Assembly (NCBI GenBank): GCA_963765585.1
Contig: CAVXXB010000004.1
Coordinates: 1-64,000 of the forward strand
DNA from: CAVXXB01 sp963765585
Lineage (GTDB): Bacteria > Calditrichota > Calditrichia > JAJRVZ01
Direction of reading: 5' to 3'
Length of the DNA stretch: 64,000 bases
Shown: positions 10,893-20,269 of the stretch, piece after piece
Layout of the letters: each line of letters opens with the position of its first letter
Position numbering within the stretch: position 1 is the stretch's first letter
Translations under genes and position numbers: made by a program
Notes under the pieces: generated by a model
The model's input: only the letters and a program-made list of their open reading frames with translations
Database searches by the model: none
What the model was told of the DNA's origin: nothing

Positions 10893-11072
10893 GTTAATCG
10901 TTCTTTTTGCTTGATCAAAAAGAACCAAAAAATCAAGGCTCGACAAAAATTTACCTGTATGCAATCAGGGATTATAAGGAAAAATTCCTTGAAAAAAATA
11001 TTTTTCTAGCGGAATTTTCCCTGAAATCCTGAATATATTGATGAATGTAAATTCGGCAAATTTTTGACGGCC
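10893..11072 (-). repeat. right arm of inverted repeat around wecB
   Basis: Reverse-complement partner of 9598-9784. It starts 4 bases after the wecB stop with a hairpin (GTTCTTTTTG...CAAAAAGAAC) followed by AT-rich sequence and ends with TTTTTGACGGCC. The two arms differ by scattered substitutions and small indels, so they are old copies rather than a recent duplication. Confidence 0.85.
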
Positions 11073-11099
11073 ATTTATATTTACTATATATGACAGTTT

Positions 11100-11283
11100 C
11101 GCCTGGCTTCGCTCACTCGCCTTAGAATACAAATGTTAAAATAGTCAATATCAAAATCCAAAATTTCTAAGGACTAACTTTGCCTTTTGCTTTGTGCCTG
11201 GCTCTTTTTAGTTTCAGGTACTTAGGGACTAAGGGACTAGGTACTTTTCTCCATCTTCGCTTTGCTCGCCTTAGGATTACTAA
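11100..11283. repeat. low-complexity intergenic tract, two degenerate direct copies
   Basis: Two related blocks, one from about 11105 and one from about 11250, contain CTTCGCT...CTCGCCTTAG, AAATGTTAA and AAAATCCAAAATTTCT followed by 8-bp GGGACT-type repeats (CTTAGGGACTAAGGGACTAGG at 11219-11240 is one run). No gene is seen. The same text continues into the signal-peptide region of the next gene. Confidence 0.6.
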
Positions 11284-12852
11284 ATGTTAATATTTAATCC
11301 AAAATCCAAAATCCAAAATTTCTCAGGGACTCAGGGACTTAGGGACTCAGGGACTTTGTCTCTCTGTCACTCTGTCTCTTTGTCACTTCTTTTTATCTTT
11401 TGCCTTTCACCTTTGGCCTTTGGCCAGAATACCCAAAGATTCATGTATCTCGATGATGCCGTCTACAGCCACCTGGATTACCAGATAAATAGCGGCAAAA
11501 ATATTCCGCAATTTGTTATGCAGCAGCCGTTTGATTTATCCGTGGCCGATAGTGGGAAACAGGGGAGAGCAGGCAAATTCTTTGCAAAATACTGGCATCA
11601 GTTTTACCGGGACAAAGAGGTTTCCGGTCAGTTAAACGGGGCGGATGATGTCCGGTATTATGATAAGGTTTATAACAGGTTCCGTATCTGGGGTGGTGTA
11701 CACTTTGCCACTGATCATATCACGCTGGCAAATCGTACTTTTGTCAGTCAGGATTATAAATACGATCCCAAATATGCCGGTGATCTGTCTGAATCCGATA
11801 GCTGGATCTATGGCCGGGTCAATGATGCTTATATAAATGTGAAATATGGCGGATTTAATGTTTTTCTTGGTCGTATGCATCGTAACTGGGGGCCGATAAA
11901 TGCCAACAGCCTGATTTTGTCCAACAATCCCTATACATATGATCATTTCTTATTTTCTTATACTTATAAAATATTGCGGCTCTCTTTAATTGTATCGCGT
12001 CTGGAAGATTTAGATGCCTATGAATTAAGGAAGGTGGATGGAGATATTACCGAAGTAGAAGATGCAAGTAAAGTATATCACCGGGTCACAGACTGGATCT
12101 GAGTTTTAGTGATAAATTCCAGATTGCCTTTACTGAAATGGCAATATATGGTGGGGAGGATCGTGACTTTGAATTTGCCTTTTTAAATCCCATGAATTTT
12201 TATTACGGTATTCAGCGAAATGACCAAAAACAAATGAGCGGTTTGTGGAATGTTGATGTCTTTTACAAACCTTGGAAAAAATTTACTTTATATACCCAAT
12301 TTCTGATTGATGATATTATTGTCAATAATGATCCGGGGGTTGACGACCGGGCCCGCTATCCGGACCGCTTTGGATTAACCGTTTCGGCAAGAACCGGAGA
12401 TTGGTTGCTCACAGGATTGAATTTGAATTTGACCTACACGCGCGTTTGGAATCGAACCTACCAATCAAAATTTACTTATGAAAACTATCATTTTCGCGAA
12501 CTGGGATTGGGATTTCCGTGCTGCCAGTATGGAAGAAATAAAATTTGCCATCGGCTACTGGGGCATTTTCCCGTTTTATTTTAAAAATGAATTCATCTTT
12601 GGACAGTATGGTGATGTTGCGTTGACAGACATATTTCCGTTAAAAAAAGAACCATATCCAATCGCACCGGTAACCGAAAATATGATAAATACCTTTAGTG
12701 CCTATTATTTTCTGAGTCCCCTCATCCGCTTTAACGCCAAGATATTTTATTATAAAGAACCAAATCATTATTCCAACCGGATAAATCAGTTTGAAGGATT
12801 TGCAGCCCAGGTTGGGTTTGAGTTGTTTGTCTCTGGGGGGATAGATTTATGA
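11284..12852 (+). CDS. capsule assembly Wzi-like outer-membrane barrel protein, two frameshifts
   Basis: Predicted outer-membrane beta-barrel of the capsule assembly Wzi family, which anchors or organises surface polysaccharide. A hydrophobic signal segment (LLFIFCLSPLAFG) ends just before QNTQRFMYLD. Recognisable blocks are DDVRYYDKVYNRFR, LGRMHRNWGP (the RxxWGPG-like Wzi signature), FTEMAIYGGEDRD and LNPMNFYYG. Frames change near 12100 (after VYHRVTDWI) and near 12515, so three open frames make one ~520-residue protein. The first ATG (11284) lies in repeat DNA. A TTG about 100 bases downstream is an alternative start. It belongs functionally with the upstream polysaccharide genes. Confidence 0.7.
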
Positions 12853-12859
12853 AATGTAT

Positions 12860-13085
12860 AGAAAGGGTAAAAGGCAAAGAGGCAAAAGGCAAAAAGATAG
12901 TGACAGAGCGACAAAGTGACAAAGAGACGAAGAGATGAAGTTTATTAGTTGCAAAGTCTCCGAGTTCCGAATTCCGAGTTCATTCGTTTTCTTGACTCGG
13001 CATTTTTATATTCATAAATTTACAAACTATTCAATAATTAAGATCCTCGTGATTTTGGATTTTAGATTTTGGATTTTGGATTAAA
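12860..13085. repeat. low-complexity tract, inverted counterpart of the tract before the Wzi-like gene
   Basis: AGGCAAAAGGCAAAAAGATAG, GACAGAGCGACAAAGTGAC and GAGACGAAGAGATGAAG are reverse-complement relatives of the TGCCTTT / TGTCACTCTGTCTC tracts at 11337-11430. The end of the tract (ATTTTGGATTTTAGATTTTG from ~13053) mirrors AAAATCCAAAATCC at ~11297. A possible sigma70-type promoter for the tRNA, TTGACT at 12992 and TAAATT at 13015 with a 17-base spacer, lies inside it. Confidence 0.6.
12992..13020 (+). promoter_or_regulatory. possible promoter for the tRNA-Ser region
   Basis: TTGACT (12992-12997), 17-base spacer, TAAATT (13015-13020), about 70 bases before tRNA-Ser(GCT). The -35 is close to consensus and the -10 matches four of six. 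Whether this phylum uses such promoters is unknown. Confidence 0.3.
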
Positions 13086-13088
13086 CAT

Positions 13089-13176
13089 GGAGAGGTGGCC
13101 GAGTGGCTGAAGGCGCTCGCCTGCTAAGCGAGTATAGGGTTACCCCCTATCGTGGGTTCGAATCCCACCCTCTCCG
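13089..13176 (+). tRNA. tRNA-Ser (anticodon GCT)
   Basis: Complete class II tRNA: acceptor GGAGAGG pairs with CCTCTCC, D-arm GCCGAGTGGCTGAAGGC, anticodon loop CTGCTAA (GCT, reading AGC/AGU), long variable arm (TAGGGTTACCCCCTA) and T-arm GTGGGTTCGAATCCCAC. The discriminator is G. CCA is not encoded (followed by CGAA). It lies 125 bases upstream of the tRNA-derived repeat array. Confidence 0.97.
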
Positions 13177-13300
13177 CGAAATTAATTAGAAGTTAGAAGT
13201 TAGGAGTGAGGAGTTAGCAGTTAAACAGATGCATTTTTACTCCGCGAACATATACAGTTTCAATTTCTAACTCCTAACTCCTAATTCCTAACTTATTACC
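13177..13300. repeat. octamer-type inverted low-complexity spacer
   Basis: GAAGTTAGAAGTTAGGAGTG near 13190 and CTAACTCCTAACTCCTAATT near 13267 are inverted copies of a degenerate 7-8-bp repeat and could form a long hairpin. The segment ends with TTATTACC, the leader shared by all array units and by the following intact tRNA. No gene seen. Confidence 0.6.
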
Positions 13301-14510
13301 GGAGGATTAGGCTAACTGGTAAGTCATCCCGTGAAACGGGACGTCCTCAGGGGCCTTAAAGTGTTCTTTTAGATTTTAGATTTTGAATTTGGCTTTATTA
13401 CCGGAGGATTAGGCTAACTGGTAAGTCATCCCGTGAAACGGGACGTCCTCACGGGCTTTAAAGTGTTCTTTTAACATTTTGGATTTTAGATTTTGGAATT
13501 TGGCTTTATTACCGGAGGATTAGGCTAACTGGTAAGTCATCCCGTGAAACGGGACGTCCTCACGGGCTTTAAAGTGTTCTTTTAAATTTTAGATTTTAGA
13601 CTTTTGAATTTGGATTAATTACCGGAGGATTAGGCTAACTGGTAAGTCATCCCGTGAAACGGGACGTCCTCACGGGCTTTAAAGTGCTCTTTTAACATTT
13701 TAGATTTTAGACTTTTGATTTTGGTTAATTACCGGAGGATTAGGCTAACTGGTAAGTCATCCCGTGAAACGGGACGTCCTCACGGGCTTTAAAGTGTTCT
13801 TTTAACATTTTAGATTTTAGACTTTTGATTTTGGATTAATTACCGGAGGATTAGGCTAACTGGTAAGTCATCCCGTGAAACGGGACGTCCTCACGGGCTT
13901 TAAAGTGTTCTTTTAACATTTTGGATTTTAGATTTTGGAATTTGGCTTTATTACCGGAGGATTAGGCTAACTGGTAAGTCATCCCGTGAAACGGGACGTC
14001 CTCACGGGCTTTAAAGTGTTCTTTTAACATTTTGGATTTTAGATTTTGGAATTTGGCTTTATTACCGGAGGATTAGGCTAACTGGTAAGTCATCCCGTGA
14101 AACGGGACGTCCTCACGGGCTTTAAAGTGTTCTTTTAACATTTTGGATTTTAGATTTTGGAATTTGGCTTTATTACCGGAGGATTAGGCTAACTGGTAAG
14201 TCATCCCGTGAAACGGGACGTCCTCACGGGCTTTAAAGTGTTCTTTTAACATTTTGGATTTTAGATTTTGGAATTTGGCTTTATTACCGGAGGATTAGGC
14301 TAACTGGTAAGTCATCCCGTGAAACGGGACGTCCTCACGGGCTTTAAAGTGTTCTTTTAACATTTTGGATTTTAGACTTTTGATTTTGGATTTATTACCG
14401 GAGGATTAGGCTAACTGGTAAGTCATCCCGTGAAACGGGACGTCCTCACGGGCTTTAAAGTGTTCTTTTAACATTTTGGATTTTAGATTTTGGAATTTGG
14501 CTTTATTACC
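13301..14510 (+). repeat. tandem array of 11 truncated tRNA-Ser-derived units
   Basis: Units begin with GGAGGATTAGG at 13301, 13403, 13514, 13624, 13734, 13845, 13956, 14067, 14178, 14289 and 14400; the first period is 102, then 110-111. Each has a ~71-base core almost invariant between copies (copy 1 has two changes near the variable arm, copy 4 one). The core matches the intact tRNA-Ser(TGA) at 14511 in acceptor 5' strand, D-arm and variable arm. The anticodon arm is replaced by TCCCGTGAAACGGGA and the T-arm and 3' acceptor strand are missing. Spacers are variable ATTTTGG/ATTTTAG text. No open frame or cas-like context is present. Confidence 0.95.
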
Positions 14511-14596
14511 GGAGGATTAGGCTAACTGGTAAGTCAGCGGTCTTGAAAACCGCCGCCCTCACGGGCTTGTAGGTTCGAGTCCTACATCCTCCGCCA
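14511..14596 (+). tRNA. tRNA-Ser (anticodon TGA), parent of the array units
   Basis: Complete class II tRNA including encoded CCA: GGAGGAT pairs with ATCCTCC, D-arm GGCTAACTGGTAAGTC, anticodon stem GCGGT/ACCGC with loop CTTGAAA (anticodon TGA, reads UCA), variable stem GCCC/GGGC and T-arm GTAGG/CCTAC. It is the twelfth and only full member of the repeat series and shares their TTATTACC leader. Confidence 0.96.
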
Positions 14597-14601
14597 CAAT
14601 G

Positions 14602-14636
14602 AAAACCCCGTAAATATTACGTTTGCGGGGTTTTTT
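14602..14636 (+). terminator. rho-independent terminator after the tRNA array
   Basis: AAAACCCCG and CGGGGTTTT pair around an AT-rich loop and are followed by a T run, 6 bases after the tRNA CCA end. It would end any transcript running through the array. Confidence 0.85.
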
Positions 14637-14708
14637 GTTTTATATTATTTTACTACCTTTCTGCTCAGAAATATAAAAATTCCAAACCTAAAATCTATTG
14701 GAAATTTA

Positions 14709-17700
14709 ATGAAATTAAAAACTTTTATTCTCACTCCTGCTATCATGATTCTTATAATCTTATTGTGCTTATCTGCATGCGACGACTCCCATGGTCCCAT
14801 GAAGCAAATCGATCTGGATCAGGGCTTCACCTCCCCGCCAAATGAAGCACGCCCGAATGTGATGTGGTGGTGGCTGAATAGTTCCATTAGCGAGAAAGGA
14901 ATTACCCGGGATCTTGAGGAAATGGCCAGACAGGGTATCGGTGGTGCATTAATTTTTGATGCCGCGCCTGTGGACCGCTGGAAACCAAAAGATGTGGCGC
15001 CTGCACCGGTGGGACCACCATTTATGAGCAAACGCTGGCGCGAACTGTTTCGACATGCCATTAAAGAATCTGACCGATTAGGAATTGAACTCGGTGTGAG
15101 CATTACCAGTGGATTTAATGCGGGCGGACCCTGGGTAACACCCGAATACGGCCAGCAGGAAATTGTCTGGTCAGAACTGATTGTCGATTCGGCTGTGACC
15201 GGTCCCATTACATTGCCCTTGCCAGCCGGACCGGTATTTGGTGAGCAGGGGGAATTGCTCAATTATAGCGAACTAATGGTAAACAATGATCTTGAGCGTG
15301 GCACCGACGGATTCCCGCTACACTATCGTGATATTGCTGTTCTGGCTATTCCCAGAGATAAAGTGATTCCAAAATCTGCCGGAAAAATGCCTGATATCAA
15401 AACATCAATCGGACGCCTGAAAAACTGGTCACTGAAATCTGTACATAGCTTTAATTATATTGAAGATAAGGGGTTTGATTTTGGGATGGTTTATGAATCC
15501 ATTGAAGATATTCCGGGCGAACCGCAAATAAATAAAAAATCGATTATCAATGTATCTAATTTTCCGGATGAATCAGGAATGCTGAACTGGCAGGTTCCAA
15601 AGGGCAAGTGGATGATCCTGCGTTTTGGCCACACACACACGGGTATCAGATTGCAGGCAACAAATCCCAATAATCAGGGACTGGCAATGAATCATCTCAG
15701 TAAAGAGGCCGCCCGGCGTCACTTTGATGAGATTGCAATGAAAATGCTGGATGATATAAAATCTATAAATGGACAAAATCCGGTCTATTTCTATCTGGAT
15801 AGTTGGGAAGTCCGTATCGCTAACTGGACATCAGAATTTCGCCAAGAATTCCAGGACCGCCGCGGTTATGATATGACACCCTATCTTCCGGTTTTGGCCG
15901 GAATGATTGTGGATAATCGGGATATATCAAATCGTTTTCTGCATGATTATCGCATGACCATCGGTGATTGTATAGCAGACAATTATTATGGTGCATTTGC
16001 CGAATTGTCTCATGAAAATGGGATGCAGTATCGTGCCGAGATGGCCACCACGCCTTTACCGATAGATATGTTGAAATGCCTGGGAAGGGTGGATCTCCCC
16101 TTTGGTGAATTCTGGACAGAAACTGATTTACCTGATGGACGGAATGAAGACTGGGAGCGTATGTTTGGTAAACAGGCTGCTTCTGCTGCGCATATTTATG
16201 GCTTACCCTATGCCGCTGCAGAAGCCTTGACAGTCATCCAGAAACATTGGGAACATAGTCCTTTCCAATTGAAAAAAACGGTTGATCAGGCGTTTTGTTC
16301 AGGCTTAAACCGGCTTATGATTCATACTTTCACCCACTCTTCGCCGGAAGTCAGGGCACCGGGTTATGAATATTTTGCCGGTACCCATTTTAATCCACAG
16401 ATTACCTGGTGGGATCAGGCGCACGCGTTTACGGGATATATCAGCCGTAGTCAATACCTGCTTCAGCAGGGGCATTTTGTCGCCGATGTCTGTTATTATC
16501 AGGGTGATCAGATTCCTGCCTTTGTGCCCATGAAGCAAATCCAACCTGGATTGGGTGCCGGGTATGACTATGACATCATAAATACGGAAGTTCTGCTGAC
16601 CCGACTTTCAGTAAAAGATGGCTGGTTGGTCTTGCCGGATGGCATGCGTTATCGTCTGATGGTTCTGCCCGATAGCGATATGATGAATCCCATGGTATTA
16701 CAAAAAATTGCTGATCTGGTAGAGCAGGGGGCAACAATTATAGGCCGGAAACCTTCAAGAGCCTATGGTCTGCAGAATTACCCGCACAATGATTCCCTGA
16801 TAGTAAATTTGGCCGCGAAATTATGGAGCGACTGTGATGGCAATACGATCCGTCAAAAATCGTATGGATCAGGCCGGATCATCTGTAATATACCGGAACG
16901 CCAGGTGCTTATTGAGGATGGTATATTGCCTGATTTTGAATATAGCAGCGTGAACACAGATGCCAAAATCGATTTTATACATCGTCGTATTGCCGATAGT
17001 GGTGGAGAAATTGATATCTATTTTGTTATCAATTCAAAAGACATATGGGAAGAAGTTGATTGTACATTCCGTATTGATGATCGCAAGCCGGAATTATGGG
17101 ATGCCGCGACGGGTGAAATTGATGAAAATATAATTTATCATCGGGAAAATGGACGAACGAGTTTGCCGCTTCGTCTTGCGCCATATGGATCCGCATTTAT
17201 TGTTTTTCGAAAACCTGATGCCCCTGTTTTTATCGCCGGTATCAGACAAAAAAGTAATTCTGTCGTTCTCAATCCAATGCTGATCGTGTCAAGGAGATAC
17301 CTGTTATTGATTTAGTTTCTCTGGATAAAAATCGTCTGGTGACAGAGGCCTGGAGATCCGGTGAGTATCTGATTGAATTGAGTGATGGCCGGGAAATATC
17401 AACCGGTTCAGTTATTGTCCCGGCACCGGTAAAAATTGACGGACCATGGGAGATAAAATTTCCGGCAAATCACGGTGCGCCTGATTCTGCCATGTTTACT
17501 CATCTGATTTCATGGACAGAATCAGAAATCGAAGGTATCAAATATTTTTCCGGTACGGCGGTTTATAATACAGAGTTTTCAATAGAGTCAGATTTGATAA
17601 GTGAAGAAACCGTTTTTTATCTTGATCTGGGAGAGGTAAAGGATCTGGCGGAAGTTAGTCTCAATAACCAGAAATTTCCCGTATTGTGGAAACCGCCATA

Positions 17701-17926
17701 CCGGGTAAACATTACTCCCTGGCTTAGAGCAGGGAAAAACAAATTGGCAGTGGCAATAACGAACCTCTGGCCAAACCGCTTAATCGGTGACCAGAAACTA
17801 CCGCCAGAAGAACGTATCGGGTTTACCAATATCGCGAAATTTACAAAAGACTCGCCATTACTTGAATCCGGATTGATCGGTCCGGTGCAGATATATCTTG
17901 TTTCAAGGCAGATATTACCATTTTAG
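14709..17926 (+). CDS. GH106-like glycoside hydrolase lipoprotein, one frameshift
   Basis: Large exported glycosidase resembling GH106 (alpha-L-rhamnosidase-type). The signal peptide has lipobox LSAC with Cys24. The family N-terminal block SPPNEARPNVMWWWLN and DLEEMARQGIGGALIFDA follows, then the GVSITSGFNAGGPWVTP region. The catalytic barrel includes YFYLDSWEV and YAAAEALTVI. The frame ends at 17315, but a reading in another frame (DRVKEIPVIDLVSLD, then from 17339) continues the C-terminal beta-sandwich to 17926 (YFSGTAVYNTEFSI, YLDLGEVKDLAEVSLN). One indel near 17280 therefore splits a ~1070-residue protein. Probably attached to the outer membrane and active on rhamnose-containing glycans. 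Confidence 0.8.
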
Positions 17927-17962
17927 AAACAAAAGAATCCTGTATTAGAGATTTAATTGTGT

Positions 17963-18100
17963 TGTCCTGACCAGGTGTATACATATTTTTAACCGCAATG
18001 TGCGCGAAGGAGACACTAAGTACGCAAAATAAATAATTATAAATCTTTGCGAATCTCTCTTAATTCTTAGCGTTCATTGCGGTTAAGAAAATATAATCCA
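17963..18100 (+). repeat. dispersed AACCGC/GCGGTT palindromic repeat, copy A1
   Basis: Begins TGTCCTGACCAGGTGT, then TTAACCGCAATG and GAGACACTAAGTACGCAAA, ending CATTGCGGTTAAGAAAA. Closely similar to 45786-46025 and 60383-60620, but the 3' third of those copies is not recognisable here. The remainder up to 18258 is AT-rich with no gene seen. Confidence 0.85.
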
Positions 18101-18258
18101 TTAATCTCGAAATTAAGTATATATAAAATTTACAATAATTATATTTCTTCAAATTTCAATTCAGATCAAGCCTCTTGTGCAGGGATTAATATAGAGGACG
18201 ATTTGTGTTACATAGATACAATTTTTACATTTAAAAAATATCAGATAGGCAAATTATT

Positions 18259-20164
18259 ATGGCACAAAAAAATATTTTATTTTTTCTAACATTTTTCCTT
18301 TTTAATTATACTCACCTCTTAGGATGGGTGTTTCCGGAGCATAGAGATATTGCACTGCGTGCAATACAAACGCTCGCTCCTGAAAAAAGACAACAACTGG
18401 ATAGCCTTTGGCAAATTGCCAGAAAAGGGTATGAGCACCGCTTAAGTGAAACAGTGATCATAGTCGATCAGGGTAGAAATCCTCAACATCTGGACTTTGC
18501 TACCTGGCCGGCGATCGCGGGTGACCACTCCTGTTCACCTGAGGAGATGTTAAATAATATTCTTGAAACGGATTGGATCCTTGACGTTGCCGATATCAGT
18601 GTACAACTTTGGATTGATCTAAATACCTATAAATCCGGTGATATTCATGAAGTCGTCAATGCGTTAAGGAATTCCGATTTGCTTTTACAAAGAGCTGATC
18701 CCGATTATGCCACCCGGGCTGGTTCGAATAATGTGCATTTTTTACTCGCTATACATGATATGTCACTGGATCTGAAATCCTATCTGCAATCGTGTATCCT
18801 GGAAGGAGCAGAGTTAAATGCAATTGGCGCCTACGCCCTGTTTCACCATCGTGCTCTTGAAAAATTGACCAGGATTAATTCAAATGATCTGTCGCAGATA
18901 GATAAAACTTCACTTATGTTGGCAGCTCTTGCCGATGAGGCGTTTGCTTTGCACTTTTTGCAGGATACTTTTGCCGCCGGTCATATTGCAGGTACACGCG
19001 GCGATGCTTCTCAGCGCAAAGGCACGCATGATTATTATAATGAACATGGTCTGCGCGTAAGTACCTGGGAAGGTGAAAATTTTGTTTTTATGGGTGATGC
19101 CTATATGCAGGATTCAGATGCCATACAAGCGGCGCGCATAGTACAATTAAGTTTAATTCACCTGCTTGAAGCGGCAGATGGAAAGTACGATGATATGTTT
19201 TCACGGGACATAGAGGATAACCAATTAGTTGATGACTTTAATGTCTGTACGGATAATAATGTGCCGGAGTTGACTTTATCGTCTGAATATATGAGTATGC
19301 TTGAGAAGATAGTCGGAAAAACACCGATACCGGGATTGGCTAGTGGTGGTGGTGAATTACCACGGTTCCGCGCTGAATTAGGATTATTTGCCGGATTTGC
19401 CCCGACTGTGAACGGTACCTATCTCTCACGCGCTTTCGGCAAGCAACAAAATTATTCCGGATTTACGGGTGGAATTGAAGCGGCCGTGCGAATAGGATTT
19501 GGGCTCGACGGGGTATTAAATGAAGCCGGAGATGGTCTGATATTCTTTGGTTTTGGTGTGAGACAGGACGGCTCTTCGTCATCTGGCGCCATCGATGTGG
19601 ATGAAATCCAGAACTATGGAGCAATATTGTCAGCAATTCCGGCCCGAGCGGCCTATACAGGCCGGGCTCGAGTACCATTTTATCTGATTCCCGGCGACTT
19701 AATTATTGCGACGCCGCTACTGCTGCTGATCTCACCCAGAATTCTGACCGATATGGCTGTAATTGCAACTAACGGTGGTTTAATTCCATGGCAGTCCGGT
19801 ATGATGACATCATTTGGCCGATTCCAATTTGTACTTGGCCGGGAAATTGGCATATATTTATATGGCAAAACTAAGCATAGGGATGCGATGTTTTATACGG
19901 AGACGTCCGGCTCAGGTGAAATAATTTATTCTGCCCTTATCTCGTATCAGTCTACACAGGTTGAATTCCCGATATTGCAATACCGGCCGGTCCGATCATT
20001 CGCTTTCGATCAGAGTTCAACTATTATGATACAGTCTTTATGGCGGTATTGATATTCCACATGATGTGGAAGTATTAGACACACCCGGAGATATTGCCCC
20101 GCAGCTAAATAACATCTGGTATTTAGGGGCACGCTTGGTATTTGATTGGAGACATTATTTTTAA
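18259..20164 (+). CDS. exported PLC/S1-P1-like helical protein with C-terminal barrel-like region
   Basis: Not assigned to a characterised enzyme. A signal peptide (about residues 1-22) precedes WVFPEHRDIALRAI, the N-terminal Trp/His arrangement of zinc-dependent phospholipase C and S1/P1-type folds. A central block reads ALHFLQDTFAAGHIAG and KGTHDYYNEHGL with His/Asp residues placed like metal ligands. From ~residue 375 the protein becomes glycine- and aromatic-rich (ELGLFAGFAPTVNG, GFTGGIEAAVRIGFG) like outer-membrane strands. The frame stops at 20052; two small shifts near 20010-20045 restore a tail ending LGARLVFDWRHYF at 20164. Predicted surface or periplasmic hydrolase. Confidence 0.6.
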
Positions 20165-20269
20165 CATCTTACCACCTTTGGACTAATCCGGGTATAGATG
20201 TTAATGCCAGGATTTCTTATCTTTGTCTGGAATGATTTTAATCCGTTTCCTAAAAAAGAAGGGGTAGAA

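Noticed and set aside
13301..14510. CRISPR array
   Set aside because: The unit is 110 bases and tRNA-derived, the spacers are related low-complexity text, and there are no cas genes.
13301..14510. Integration (att) remnants of an element that targets tRNA genes
   Set aside because: Such elements copy the tRNA 3' end; these units keep the 5' part and lack the 3' end. No integrase is present.
14511..14596. Possible selenocysteine tRNA, since a selenoprotein candidate is present
   Set aside because: The anticodon loop CTTGAAA gives TGA, not TCA, and stem lengths are those of an ordinary tRNA-Ser.
14819..15262. 147-residue ORF on the - strand
   Set aside because: Shadow inside the well-supported GH106-like gene.
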